DNA from: Heterodera schachtii
Lineage: Eukaryota; Nematoda; Chromadorea; Rhabditida; Heteroderidae
Assembly (NCBI GenBank): GCA_023374025.1
Contig: SIJG01000016.1
Location: forward strand, 2,136,142 to 2,200,141
Reading direction: 5' to 3'
DNA length: 64,000 bases
Shown: piece by piece, positions 11,923-23,686 of the stretch
How positions within the stretch are numbered: position 1 is the stretch's first letter
How the letters are laid out: every line of letters begins with the position of its first letter
The notes under the pieces: model-generated
The model's database searches: none
The model's input: only the letters and a program-made list of their open reading frames with translations
Told to the model about the DNA's origin: nothing
Position numbers and translations under genes: made by a program

Positions 11923-12650
11923 AGCAATATGGCGCCGTTACATGAATTGAAATATATAAAAATAAAAAATCTGAGTATTAATTTGTTTTAACATTATATA
12001 ATAAAAAATTTATTAAATTGGTAAACTTTCAAAAATGCATAACAAAATTCTCGATTTGGAACAAATCTAAAATTCTAATTCTCGCTTGCACCAAAAAAAG
12101 AAAACTAGAAAAGATAAAAAAATATAAATAAAACATTTTTTGAAAAATTTATATTAGAGGCATTACTACTTAAAGCGATAATAATTAGAAGATCTCTTTA
12201 TAAAAGATTAATAAATAAATTAAAATAAAATAGTTTATATATAAATGAAGATAGCATGTTATGCGGCTGTTTGATACATGAGAGCAGTGTCAAGAGTTTT
12301 AAATTATTTAAAATATTTCCAATTGTATTTTCGTTCAAAAAACCTAAAATTATAAAAAAAAACATACACGTAAAAAATTATGTTTAAAAAAATTAAAAGA
12401 AAATCATAAAAATTCCAAAAAATTCCGTTCCATAAAGAATAAATAAATAATAGACAAATAAAATATAATGTAAAAACAATAATTTCATAAAAAGAGTTCA
12501 AATTGGCGCCAACCTGAAAATTGAAAATTTTTATCAAGTTTGTAAATTTTTTACTGAAAAATGCGATTTTAAATTAGTAAATTGCATAATATTTAAAATA
12601 CCATATTAACTAAATTAAAAATTTAACATATTTATCAGTAAAGGAAGAAT

Positions 12651-12958
12651 ATCAAAATAAATGAGAAATTTTTCTTTAATTTTAGGTAAATCTGCGAACA
12701 ATTAAAAAATATGATTGTTAAAATCATAAATAATAACAAAATGAAAAGCATTTGATAAGGTAAATGAAATTGCATGTGTATTTTTAAATATGACGAAAAT
12801 AAATGATTAGAAAATATTAAAAACTCCAAAAGCTAAAAAAAATTTTCTTATGTACAAGATCACTGAAGAAAGGCTAATCAAAATCATTTGACGAAAAATA
12901 AATCACACAAAAAATGTTAACTGAAATTGTCTTATTTTTTATTAATTAAAATATATAT
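12651..12958 (-). repeat. Left outer arm of the 13.5 kb palindrome
   Basis: Reverse complement of 14042-14352, almost identical. The same sequence occurs a third time at 30010-30345 without the transposon. The homology stops abruptly at 12651. Confidence 0.85.
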
Positions 12959-12960
12959 TA

Positions 12961-14039
12961 CAGTGTGACACAAAATGATACGTTCACCCCCCGAATTTGA
13001 GTTTTTAGAATGTCTAATTGACGAAATTGTTTGAAATTGTGAAAAGCAATATAAAATGCGCAAATAATATGATTTAATTGATAAAAGAAAATTTTTCCCT
13101 TTTGGTCGTCAATATTCACCAATTTTTTATAAAATAAGTGACACAAAATGATACGTTCACTTTCAAAAAAAATTTATAATGTCGGAAAAATTCGTTCTAA
13201 AAATCTGAAATAATTCATGTAAGCTTAAATTTTGGAGTTTGTCAAAAAAGTCAATGACACCATGTTCATCAGATCACTTCTTCATGGTGATCTGAAAACT
13301 CGAAAATGGCTTGAAATTGGAAAATTTTTTGAAAAAAATTTCTAGCGGGTTGGAAAAATTTTTCTTGAGAAAATTATTAGTTCCATCTGAAAGAGCACAA
13401 ATTCTCTATAAACTGTCCTTCTATTGATGTCTCTACGACACGTCTCCATTGATGCTTCTTTGGTTAAAAACGATATTGCAAAAATGAACGAAAAATGTCT
13501 TAAAATTGACCATTTTTTGGGTAGTCAATATTCAATCAAAACTGAATCAGCAGAGACTTGCCATAAAGCTATCATCTAAAGGCCTTTTTGTAGAGAATTT
13601 TGTGCTCTTTCAGATGGAACTAATAATTTTCTCAAGAAAAATTTTTCCAACCCGCTAGAAATTTTTTTCAAAAAATTTTCCAATTTCAAGCCATTTTCGA
13701 GTTTTCAGATCACCATGAAGAAGTGATCTGATGAACATGGTGTCATTGACTTTTTTGACAAACTCCAAAATTTAAGCTTACATGAATTATTTCAGATTTT
13801 TAGAACGAATTTTTCCGACATTATGAATTTTTTTTGAAAGTGAACGTATCATTTTGTGTCACTTATTTTATAAAAAATTGGTGAATATTGACGACCAAAA
13901 GGGAAAAATTTTCTTTTATCAATTAAATCATATTATTTGCGCATTTTATATTGCTTTTCACAATTTCAAACAATTTCGTCAATTAGACATTCTAAAAACT
14001 CAAATTCGGGGGGTGAACGTATCATTTTGTGTCACACTG
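12961..14039. mobile_element. Non-autonomous Tc1/mariner-like element with IR/DR ends
   Basis: The element starts CAGTGTGACACAAAATG and ends with the exact reverse complement. It is flanked by TA at 12959-12960 and 14040-14041, the target of Tc1/mariner transposases. Each terminal inverted repeat is about 450 bp and nearly perfect. Each carries two copies of gtgacacaaaatgatacgtt, spaced about 173 bp apart (12965 and 13138; mirrored at 13840 and 14013). This matches the IR/DR architecture known for some Tc1-like elements, in which transposase binds two sites per end. The roughly 180-bp centre (13410-13590) has no transposase frame, so mobility would depend on an enzyme encoded elsewhere. Confidence 0.85.
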
Positions 14040-14041
14040 TA

Positions 14042-14664
14042 ATATATATTTTAATTAATAAAAAATAAGACAATTTCAGTTAACATTTTTTGTGTGATTT
14101 ATTTTTCGTCAAATGATTTTGATTAGCCTTTCTTCAGTGATCTTGTACATAAGAAAATTTTTTTTAGCTTTTGGAGTTTTTAATATTTTCTAATCATTTA
14201 TTTTCGTCATATTTAAAAATACACATGCAATTTCATTTACCTTATCAAATGCTTTTCATTTTGTTATTATTTATGATTTTAACAATCATATTTTTTAATT
14301 GTTCGCAGATTTACCTAAAATTAAAGAAAAATTTCTCATTTATTTTGATTCAAAAATTTTAACTAAACAAAGGGATTCATTTTTTTATTTGAATTTTGGG
14401 TTTTTCCTTTTACTAAATTTAAAACAATTTTTCATAAGGTTGGATTTAACTTCTGGAAAATAAAATAAACTTTTTCTTAAAAAAAGAAAATATAAGACAA
14501 ATTTGTTCCTTGATAATTTTACAAATAATTTGGTTTACTATAAGAGAAGCATGAAAATCAGATTCCGAAAAATTTTCGATTTTTACACAATTTTCTCAAG
14601 ATTAATAAATTTTAGTTTAATTGTATTTTTTTCATCTAAATTATTCACATACCAAAATATCATA
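14042..14664 (+). repeat. Right arm plus continuation of the shared repeat (copy at 30010-30645)
   Basis: The first 310 bases mirror 12651-12958. The whole stretch matches 30010-30645 closely, including tttttaattgttcgcagattt and ggtttttccttttact. It contains a hydrophobic 63-codon + frame (14171-14362), also found in the other copies, which I regard as fortuitous. Homology ends just before the gene fragment at 14724. Confidence 0.85.
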
Positions 14665-14723
14665 ATCACATGAAATGGGTGGGAATTATCATTTAATGAT
14701 AATTATATAATTTCAAAATTTAG

Positions 14724-15148
14724 ACTGAAGATGCTTTATTTTCGGAATTTATTAAGGGATTAGCAGCGACAAATTCGGAGAACTTTTCTAAGATGGCTAA
14801 AGAATATTCAAATTATTTATGTCGAAAGAAAGAAAAAGGAACTTTTTATAGGAATACAGATCGACGCATGATCTCGCTTGGGTTATGTGAAATTGAGAAA
14901 ATGCAACAGCATTTGACACAAAAATATGAGGCCCATCTTGGCCTTGTGTATTTGATGCGAGAGAATTGCAATGTGACATAATTGCGGCGGATCAATTAAC
15001 TGACAATAAACGGAATCAATGCCAAACATATCGCAAATATTTGCACATTTTATATGAATATTTGTTCCGAATTTTTGTTGAAGGTTTATCCAATCATTAT
15101 TTTAAATTAATGATTTTAGATCTGCTAATTCATATATTATTAAGGTAA
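14724..15148 (+). pseudogene. Gene-family fragment, copy 1 (frameshifted), unrecognised family
   Basis: The exon appears to start at 14724 after the acceptor aaaatttag. It encodes a segment with ATNSENFSKMAKEYSNYL, EIEKMQQHLTQKYEAHLG and then ADQLTDNKRNQCQTYRKYL, ILYEYLF. Compared with the copy at 33222-34055, one G is missing at about 14967 (aattgcaatg versus aattggcaatg), which shifts the frame after MREN. It ends in TAA at 15146. The motif KYLxILYEYLF also occurs in the N-terminal part of the 32.5 kb copy, so the family seems to contain a repeated module. Function unknown. Confidence 0.65.
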
Positions 15149-15605
15149 AAGCGCTGAATTTGCAAATGGATTTCCAGCAAAAAAGCCAATTTTTATGCGT
15201 CACGGCGGAAATTTTCAATTGAAGTCAATTTATGTCGTCAAAATTTTGAATGAAATTTCGAAATGTTTTTGGAAAAAGGACAAAAACAAATTGATGAACG
15301 TCAATAGTCTTCATGGGATGGTTTTGATAAATGAGAAGGAATTTAATTTTGAAATTAAAGAGGAGAAAAATGGACAAAAGGGAAAACAAATTTTTAATGG
15401 ACCACCAACAGAAATAGAAAAAATTCGTGAAGAATTTAAGCAAAAAATGCCAAAAATATATAAAAATGCAAAACAAAATGCCAATGAAGAGATGGAAAAA
15501 CTGGAAAAAACAATTGAAAATATGGAAAATAATGAAGAAACATACAATCTTAAAGATGAATATGATGATAAATTTAATGCTTTCATTTCGTCGCCATTTT
15601 CATAA
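15144..15605 (+). CDS. Lys/Glu-rich protein segment downstream of copy 1, unrecognised
   Basis: An open frame of 153 sense codons runs from 15144 to TAA at 15603, with internal ATG codons including 15195. The first third is mixed (GFPAKKPIFMRHGGNF). The last third is rich in Lys, Glu, Asn and Met with heptad-like spacing (EEMEKLEKTIENMENNEE), suggesting a coiled coil. It follows the copy 1 fragment closely and may be its next exon; TTTCCAG at 15171 is a possible acceptor. Two antisense frames over the same bases are shadows. This is the longest intact frame of the window. Confidence 0.55.
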   Translation, partial: GKSAEFANGFPAKKPIFMRHGGNFQLKSIYVVKILNEISKCFWKKDKNKLMNVNSLHGMVLINEKEFNFEIKEEKNGQKGKQIFNGPPTEIEKIREEFKQKMPKIYKNAKQNANEEMEKLEKTIENMENNEETYNLKDEYDDKFNAFISSPFS

Positions 15606-16158
15606 ATTTTTTTGGTGGCACAAATTCGGTATTTTTGCAGATCATTTCCTTTTTCCAGTTCATTTTTTGGCATTTAAATAGCATTGGCGGTTAATGTAAC
15701 AAATGAATTATTAAAATCCAAAGATTAGTCTTTCGACTTTTTGCTTTTAAATTCGTATTTAAATCTTAATTTCCTTTGCTATATAAAATGTCCATTTTCA
15801 TTGATCCTGTTTATCTGTCTTTTTTCCACATTTTTCGATTTCTTTTGCATTTTTCTCTTTTAATTTTCATTATAAATTTTTGGTTACATTATATTTGAAA
15901 TATTTTAGAAATTTTTATTTTTTCAAGTCGATAATAATTGGAATTTAAATAGCAATTGAAAATTAAATAAATTTAAAAAATATTTTCATTTTTTTCTCAG
16001 CAGCAGAACGAACAATTCAATAAATTCGCATGTCGCAAGTCGACACTTAATTTTTGATATTTTGTAATGTATTGTTATTTTTGGATTTCACCCAAGTTTC
16101 CTTTTAGTGTGTTGACATTTAATTTTATATTTATTACCATTATCTCAATTCTTAAACA
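15606..16158. other. T-rich stretch with no gene seen
   Basis: The + strand becomes T-rich from about 15.7 kb. I find no open island, repeat partner or RNA gene between 15606 and 16158. Confidence 0.5.
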
Positions 16159-16248
16159 TCAAGTCTTGGTGGTTTGAATAAAATCGTAAAATTTATTAAA
16201 TTTGTTAGTATTTTCTTGACCGCCGGTATTCAGATCTCCAGCAAAGTC
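16159..16248 (-). pseudogene. Short exon-like island, unrecognised
   Basis: On the - strand an acceptor-like cacag precedes 30 codons ending in TGA at 16159. Residues include DFAGDLNTGGQENTNKF. The GC-rich part is the first half. The + strand is also open but less protein-like. It could be a terminal exon. Confidence 0.4.
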
Positions 16249-16514
16249 CTGTGGTTGTTAAAGATAAATATGAATGAATATGTTTTAATTATATTTATTA
16301 ATAATCTGACCTATAATTTTTATTTATTAATTTAATTTATTAAATATTATTATTTGTAGTGCTTTTTCTTCCATCAAATTCTAAATGCTGTCTTCACTAT
16401 GTGAAAATATCTTGATAAATTAGATTTTTAATTTACGAAGCATTGCTTTCGGTATTTATTATTTTATAAAAAGTTAATTATATATTTTTTTATTATTTAT
16501 TTTCTTTTATTCAT

Positions 16515-16631
16515 TCAAGAAGGCAAGAGAAAAATTTTTGATTGACCCTTCATCACCTGACTTGGCTCTAATTTCTTGTATTTTTTCCCGACGCGGTGAT
16601 TTCTTAGAGCAATTCCTTCATTTCTAACGTT
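16515..16631 (-). pseudogene. Basic coding-like island, unrecognised
   Basis: Thirty-eight sense codons end in TGA at 16515, with a hydrophilic stretch RNHRVGKKYKKLEPSQVMKG. The + strand is also open over the same bases, so strand choice rests on composition and on the general pattern in this T-rich domain. No start codon is visible. Confidence 0.4.
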
Positions 16632-16639
16632 TCACTCGG

Positions 16640-17845
16640 TTATTAGATTTAAATTAGGAATAATTTGGCAGGCATTTTTAGTTTCATTTATTCAACTTAA
16701 TTAAATACTTTTTTTATTGTATTCAACAAAAAAATATAGAATTTTTAAATATAAATAAAATTTTAAATTGACATCTTTTGTTTAAATGAACTTATTTATT
16801 CGGTTGATGATGCTTAAGATATTTTTGTTTTTTATAAATACTGAGAAAAATTTGTTTATATAATCGATAGGTTTAAGACCGGGATCAATTTTCATAATCG
16901 TCCAAATACATGAATCTAAAGTACGCATTTTTCTTGACGTGGTATTTTGATAATTATAAATTCAATGTATTTAAAATTGAGTATCATTATTATTTTTAGA
17001 TTAAATTTTTCTCTATTTTAAATCACACCTGCTTCATTTCTATTATTTTATTTTTATTTGCAGGTTATCTTTAAAATATTATATAAATATATTTTGAAAA
17101 AATTAGTTTGAAATCTCGGATTTGCGTATTTTATAGAGGAACTCCTTCATTCAAATTAATATGTTTAATTTACCTTTATTAGTTTAATTCAAAAAAATTC
17201 AGTTGATAAAGGTATCTTAAATCTGGTCGTGTGTGGATCATTATTAATTAATTTCATGTTTATCTAATGTGTTTATTTTATTAAGAATATAAATACAAAA
17301 AATAAGAACTAAAATTCATATTTTCAGTTTTATTGTATATTATTCGCTCATTTTTACAAATCCTTTTATTAATCTTTGTTTAAAATTATTATAAAAATTA
17401 AAAAAAAAATTTATTTACGTATTTTAACGCTTTTGAAGTTTTGTTTATTTAGAAATTTTGCATGTTTTTCATAGATTTTATCAAAAATTCCAATATCTGG
17501 GCGTTGGTATGTTATTATTATATTTCATTCCTTTTTTATCATTTCCTTCTTGGCATTTGTCTTTCGTTGATTAAATGGTTTGTTTCATTTAAAATTTTCA
17601 TCTTTTTATATTTATTGTGTGATTTTTCGTAAAATTATTTTTTAATTATATTGGATATCTTTTTAAATATTCTGCCGAAAGACAAATTATTATTATTTTT
17701 TCTTATTTCTCCGCTTTATAATAACAAAAATATAATGTTTTTAACAAATAAAGAACATTTTGTTTTTCATTTTCCAACACTTTTTTATGTTCGATAATTT
17801 TTATTCAACAAAATCACTTTTATTATAATTGTAATATATATTTTT
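16640..17845. other. T-rich stretch with no gene seen
   Basis: About 1.2 kb of T-rich DNA. Islands near 16870-16930 and 17220-17240 are slightly GC-richer but hold no frame I can defend. Confidence 0.4.
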
Positions 17846-17849
17846 TGTA

Positions 17850-17981
17850 TTAATTGTTTTTAATAAACTCGTCGTTCTTTCGGGACTTTTCGGTCCGTCC
17901 TTGCTTATGATGTTCTTTTGTAAAACGTTCTTTTTTAATCAGCGCGTTAACCAATCTGGCTTTTATTTCCTTTTTTGATGC
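17850..17981 (-). pseudogene. Charged coding-like island, unrecognised
   Basis: Forty-three sense codons run to TAA at 17850 with strongly charged content (KKERFTKEHHKQGRTEKSRK). The patch is much GC-richer than its flanks. The + strand reading is a hydrophobic shadow. A diverged copy of part of this stretch may lie near 18855-18960. It could be an internal exon; function unknown. Confidence 0.45.
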
Positions 17982-18490
17982 TCATGTATAGAACGTAAAA
18001 AATTTATTAGCTTTATTTTTATTTGATTTATATTATAATGAATTATTTTACCAAAAAAAAACTCAATTTTTTATTTTTATGAAAATTTTGTTACATTTTC
18101 AAATTTTTTTCGATAGAGAAATTAATTTTTCTCTTATTTACCCAATAAATATGTTTCTAGTATTTATCATATTAAATAATATCGTCGATGTAATAATACC
18201 TAGAAATAAAATCAGCGTTTTGTTTTCATTTCCCATTGTTTTTTTGTTATTTAAAATATTCAATTTTATTTTTTATATTTGATGATACATTTTTTACTTT
18301 TTTTTGTTTTCAATTTTAAATTACTGGATTCCTTATATTTATTTTAATAATTCAAAAAATATGCTGAATATTTGAAAAAAAAACATTAAATTTTAGAAAA
18401 TATCTTAATTTTGAATCTGACTGTCTTTTTATATAATTATATTCTTTCTTTTTTTATTAATTAAAGAATGCTGATTTATTTACAAATCCA

Positions 18491-18598
18491 TTAGGAAAAA
18501 AAGAGATAAGGTTCATCTGACATTTTTAAGCCAGCATAAATATTCTCTGCATAGTCCGTCCATCCTGTGCACACAATATTTTCTTTTGCTTTTTTTAT
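18491..18598 (-). pseudogene. Coding-like island, member of a small decayed family
   Basis: Thirty-five sense codons include CTGWTDYAENIYAGLKMSDEP and end in TAA at 18491. Shorter, more decayed relatives of its last part occur at 18985-19040 and 26095-26145, where the + strand reads ttcatctaaaattttt and atcatctgaaatttt. Three related fragments suggest a duplicated gene or a repeat carrying a gene piece. Function unknown. Confidence 0.4.
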
Positions 18599-19259
18599 AA
18601 AATAATTTTATATTTAATTGCTTTAATTTTAACACGTGTTAATGTACAATTAAATAAATAATTGGAGGTCGAGAGTGAGTTGGACTATAGATGTATATAA
18701 TTGGGGAGGGGATTAAGAACAGCAATGAATATAATCTTTTGCATACATTATTTTCTTGTATAATTCTTTAACAATAAAACTTAATTTTTTGTCTTAGTTT
18801 TTACATAATTTAATTGTTTTTGTATTATTATTTCCTCATGTTTTATTTATATTCTAAGTATAAAATTTAATTATTTTTAATAAACTTTGCGTTAACCATT
18901 CTCGGCTTATCTGTCCTTGTTTTTGTTAGTTCTTTTATAATATCTTCATTGATATTTTTATATTCTATAAAAGATAATAACTTTTTTTAATCAAAAACCT
19001 TAAGGTTCATCTAAAATTTTTGGGCGCAACAAATATAATGAAAAAACGATTTTTTAAATAATATTTTAATGTTTCTTTTTTACATTCCATAAATTGTTTA
19101 TAATTGAGTCATATGTAGTGAATTAATCGCATTGGCTAATTATTAATTTGTTATTTTTGCGAGGCAAATATATGTATGTATTCTCCGTTATGAGCGTTAA
19201 TAGTGGGATTTGAATATGAAAATGCAATGAAAATAATTTTTTGCAATGTAAAATTTTAT

Positions 19260-19382
19260 TTAAAATATTAGCAATTTATTGATAAAATTTATATAATCGT
19301 ATTCGTGATGATTTTTTGCAGCCGGAAAGTCAATTTCAAATAGCAAAAATTTATATTCAAGATAATTATGTAAAATATTTTA
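19260..19382 (-). pseudogene. Coding-like island, unrecognised
   Basis: Forty sense codons end in TAA at 19260. The stretch EIDFPAAKNHHEYDYINFIN sits in the GC-richer centre. There is no acceptor or donor that I trust, and no family match. Confidence 0.35.
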
Positions 19383-20366
19383 ATAATTTCATTTAAATTA
19401 ATTAGTTTTCATTTATTAAGAATAGAAAACAAATATTATTTTTTACAAGCAACTTTTTTGTGCTTCTTTTTTAATAACAAGTGTAGTCATAAAAATTTTT
19501 TTTAATTTTATACGAGAAACTTATGTTATAAATTGCTGTGGAATTTTAAAGGAATATTAATAATTTCGATATTTATTTATGCATAGGTTGTCCTCCGATT
19601 TATCTTTTTTAATATCTTACTATTTAATATTTTTTACGTAATTTTTAATTAAATCTACTCAGCTTAAACATTAAATTTCCAAACATTTAATTGCTTTTCA
19701 TCATTTCAAATGTAAAATATTTTTCTCTAATCTTAAAAAGAAAAAAAAAAATTATTTTCTATTTTTTTTTGTTAATCTTGACGTTTTTATGTAAGTAAGT
19801 GTTCAAGATTATGAATAATTCAATCTATTTTTTTATATTAGAATATTATGTCTGTGGATTCTTTGCAATTTATAAAATATTTAATTTTGTGTGATTTTAC
19901 ACGTGCTTGTACAAAATAATTATATCAAAATTCATGTCTTATATGTTAAATATTTATTACGAACATTTTCCAATTTGTTTTATACATATATTACCTTTTA
20001 GTACATGGAATTTTATTAATTTTTTGAATTTATTTTTAATTTTTTAATTTTTCTTTTTCAAACATATATTATTGGGTTTAAAAATTTTTTTCTAAAGTTC
20101 TCAGGTAGTTTGACCCATCATCCAGGTAAAATGTGACAATGGTTTGTGATTCATAACTTTAATATTTTTAATAATAATTGAATGTAGTGAAAAATATTTA
20201 AATTATATTTTTATGTTTTAAAAAAAGATTTCTTTGGTTCTTCTAAGAACAGAAATTTTCTTAATTTTTGATAATCATTTTAAATATTTTTTTTATTTTT
20301 TGTATTTGGTCATTCAGAATTATTTCTTTAAGTTGTACTAATTTTTTTCATAAAAATTTTTTTTTA

Positions 20367-20432
20367 TTAAAAAACTTCAACGTCAAGGCGGTTTATTTTC
20401 GGCCGGTGTCGTTTCTTGTTTTTGGAACTCAT
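20367..20432 (-). CDS. Small basic ORF, unrecognised
   Basis: ATG at 20432 opens 21 codons (MSSKNKKRHRPKINRLDVEVF without its stop) ending in TAA. The GC-rich patch matches the ORF limits well. On the + strand, a frame through the same bases ends at a GTACGT donor-like site, so a + strand exon is the alternative. Confidence 0.35.
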   Translation of the reverse strand: MSSKNKKRHRPKINRLDVEVF

Positions 20433-21376
20433 AGTTGTTATAGGTACGTTATAATACATTATTTTGTATAATGTAATAAGGGGGTATTTCTGGAAAAATT
20501 TTTTTAAAATTATATTTTGTCTTAAGTTGTTCTGTTTTTATAAAGAAAATATGCTTATTTTGAATTGCAGAATTAGCTAAGAAATTTTAAAATAGCCTAT
20601 TTGGCAATGTATACCTTTAATGTGTAAAATGTATAATGAATTTTCATTTTATTTTATAATATCTTTGAAAGGCTTCAAATTGCGAATGAAATTTTGTATA
20701 TTATTTTAATTTAATTTTGTTGTATTATGTTATTTTGTTATCTTTAAATTTTGTTGATTAAAATTGCCAAATATACACTTGATTTTAAATTAATGAAGAA
20801 TGTTTTAAATCAACGAAGAAAATTTAATATTCAATCAAATATATTCCTTTTAAATGATTTTTGTTAGTAATTATCTCTATCGATTTATATCTCAAACCTT
20901 TTTTATTAATATAGTATCCTCGCTTCGCTAAATGATCTGATAATTTTCTGTGAATAAATTACTTCGTAAATTGGTATATTTATCATAATGATATTAAAAT
21001 ATTAAAAATAATATTTTATAATTAATTTATATTTATTTGGAATTAATTATCTTAATTAAATTATTACAGCAGTATTCTCGCTCCAATCCCTACATAAGGT
21101 TTGACTTTCTTCAAAGGTTTTAAAACACTTAATTTTTGAGTTTTGGTCTTTTTTCTATTACCCTTAAACTTCTTTAGATTTTTATAATTTTGATTCTTTT
21201 CACTATTTTAATTAGGTTAAGATAAATCGTAGTATTTTCTGTATTATATTTTTATTTAAAAATTTTTAAAACGTTATTAATTCTTACGCGACAGCAATTT
21301 TTTTTTGAAAAATTTTGCTAAAAAAATTAAAATATAACTATCCTTTTTTTAAAGATAAATTACACTAATTAAAAAT
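20433..21376. other. T-rich stretch with a weak short repeat
   Basis: Holds only a weak repeated motif (tatcctcgcttcgc near 20925 and tattctcgctccaa near 21071). No gene seen. Confidence 0.35.
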
Positions 21377-21454
21377 TTATTTAGTTTTACTCCGTGAATT
21401 TATTTTTTCTCTCGTTGTTTTTGTCCTCAAATCGAGGAAGCATCTTTCTGCCAC
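21377..21454 (-). pseudogene. Coding-like island, unrecognised
   Basis: Twenty-five sense codons (AERCFLDLRTKTTREKINSR) end in TAA at 21377. A TAA also separates it from an in-frame ATG at 21466, so as it stands it has no start. It may be a relic or an exon. Confidence 0.35.
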
Positions 21455-21629
21455 TTACTGTTTCATTTTATGTAATATTTTTAGTCAAATCAAAAACTGG
21501 AAAAATTATATATTATTAATTTTTAATGTAATTTTTTTGCAATACAAAATAACATTTTTTAATAATTTGGTAAAACTTGAATTCAATTTTAAATATATTA
21601 TTTATTCTTAATTCATAGATTTGAAAATT

Positions 21630-21713
21630 TCACATAATTTTATTTTTATTATACATAACTTTGCTTGAGTGGGTGGCCATCCGATTTTCAGTGGTTTCCA
21701 AAATATAATTTTT
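21630..21713 (-). pseudogene. Coding-like island, unrecognised
   Basis: Twenty-seven sense codons (LETTENRMATHSSKVMYN) end in TGA at 21630. On the other strand the same patch contains ttttcag, so a + strand acceptor cannot be ruled out. Confidence 0.3.
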
Positions 21714-22286
21714 TATAACCTTTTCCGGTGAATTTTTTAAAATTGTAATTGGTAAAACACTGTCATTTTGAGTAATTGAATTTTTTTATCATTATTCATA
21801 TGCAATTTTATTTGAATTAATTTATTAATTTTAAACATTTGATAAAAATAATCGCTCAATTAGTAACCATCGTTTTTTATGTTATTTTCATATTAAATTT
21901 TTAATCCGATTTTATGCCGTTGACTGATAATTTGAACTTTTAGCAAACAATATTTGTAAAGTATTATTTAATTTTAACTAGTTCTATTTTGATTAAAATA
22001 CAAAAAGCATTTGCTTATTTTTTTAATTCTCAATATGAAAATTGTCAAAGTTGAATAATTTAATATTTGTCATTTCTGTAGTTGAATGATAGTTTTAATG
22101 CTATTATATTATAATTCATTGTTTTTGTGTCGCAAATTTCTTTGATGTAATATTATTATTACACGATTAGAAATTTACAATTTTTTTATATTTAAAATCT
22201 TGTAGTCCAATTGTTTACTAAATGCTTATTCAATGTGGTCTAATTGTTTAGTAAATATTCGCTCCAATTTTATGTGTGCTAATATT

Positions 22287-22397
22287 TTAACTCCACCGAT
22301 TTTCTTTATCCCGCCCATCTTCTTGAGATTCTTGAGAATCTTCATGACGTTTGCTTATGAACTCTTCATGACGTGTAATCATGTAAAGCATCTGCAT
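22287..22397 (-). CDS. Small hydrophilic ORF or exon, unrecognised
   Basis: ATG at 22397 opens 36 codons to TAA at 22287 with a polar tail (RHEDSQESQEDGRDKENRWS). The frame stays open upstream to about 22450, and the preceding acceptor-like catgcag suggests a splice junction. A 66-codon + strand frame over the same bases is hydrophobic and looks like the shadow. Confidence 0.45.
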   Translation of the reverse strand: MQMLYMITRHEEFISKRHEDSQESQEDGRDKENRWS

Positions 22398-22399
22398 GT

Positions 22400-23686
22400 G
22401 GATATCAAGCAAAAACAACACGATGGAAGTTGAGTAAGTTGGCGACCAATATCATAATCGTTCTTCAATATATTTATTGTAATTTTTTAATGATTAAAGT
22501 TAATCTTTAATTATGAAATCAAATATATAAATGTATATTTCCTATGTGATAATTAGAGCATTTACTGTAATTTTTTTTAATTAACATATTTAGTGCAATT
22601 CATTTGAAAATGATCAAAAATGGGATTAATAATTATGAATTATTTCTTTTCTTAATTCGGCTTTTTGCAGAAATTTCATATTTCTCTTCATATTCAATCT
22701 CTTTTTTACTTTAAAACCTCGAGAAATTATTTAGTAATATTTTAATTTTTGTTTTTTATTAGCTAATTTATTTTATTATATGATTCTTTTAAACGTTTGT
22801 TATTCAGTTTGCAAGGGAATTTGGAAAGTAAATATAAGTTTCATACTGATTTGAGTGATTTATTTCAAATTGACCGTAATTCTATTATTATTAATTGATA
22901 ATTATTTTTTAATTTCACGATTTCTGCCGCTCCAGAAGACATGACAATGCAACAGATTATATTAAATCTTTGAAAAAATTTTATTATAAATTATTAACAT
23001 TAAAAATCTGTAGCTTTAAATAGTAATTATTTGTTGTATTAAAATAATATTTTATGTAAATATCAGAGTTTTAAGTTTATTAGTTTAACTTTTTTTAAGT
23101 GGTATATTTTCTTGCAACATGTTAAATGATTAAATATATTGTTTAGCATTTTTAGATTTTACTACAATTTTCTTAGTTATCTCTTCATTCGAAAACTATT
23201 AAATTTAATTCGAAAATATAGTTTTACCATATTTTGTTTTTAACTAAATTTTTACTGCTTTTTCTTTTTTATATTTGTTTCTTTTAGTTAACTTTTTTGT
23301 TTTTCGTTGCCATCTTATGTTTAATTAATGATGCTTGCTTTTTTTTTAAGAAAAATTTAATATTCTTAACAGAGCAACTTTTATTCCTTTACTATGTGTT
23401 CATCAATTTTTTTCTGGAAAAAATTATTTAATTTAGCGTTTTTTCGTTTATTTATTTAATATATGTTGCTTTTATTATTATTACCTATAACTATAATAAA
23501 TTATTACTCTTATTTCAGTTTAATCTTGACATCTTCTGAAAATGTCCATATAGGTGTAACTTCATTTTTTCTATTTTAAATATGATTTCGGGCAACTGGG
23601 TGTATTGAACAACAATTACCAGAAAATTTTATTTTACGAAAAATTTCCGTTATATAAACAATATAGTCGCTTTTAAAAATTTTAAT
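22400..23686. other. T-rich stretch, mostly featureless
   Basis: A weak - strand open island (HVFWSGRNREIKK) lies near 22911-22965. A copy of the TTAATCTTGAC repeat motif is at 23521. No other gene or RNA is evident. Confidence 0.35.

Noticed and set aside
12635..14362. Two pairs of identical 62-64 codon ORFs on opposite strands
   Set aside because: They are mirror copies within the palindrome arms and the transposon ends. Identity reflects DNA duplication, not protein conservation.
15225..15673. 83- and 120-codon - strand ORFs
   Set aside because: They are antisense to the better-supported 153-codon Lys/Glu-rich + frame and consist of its complementary Phe/Ser codons.
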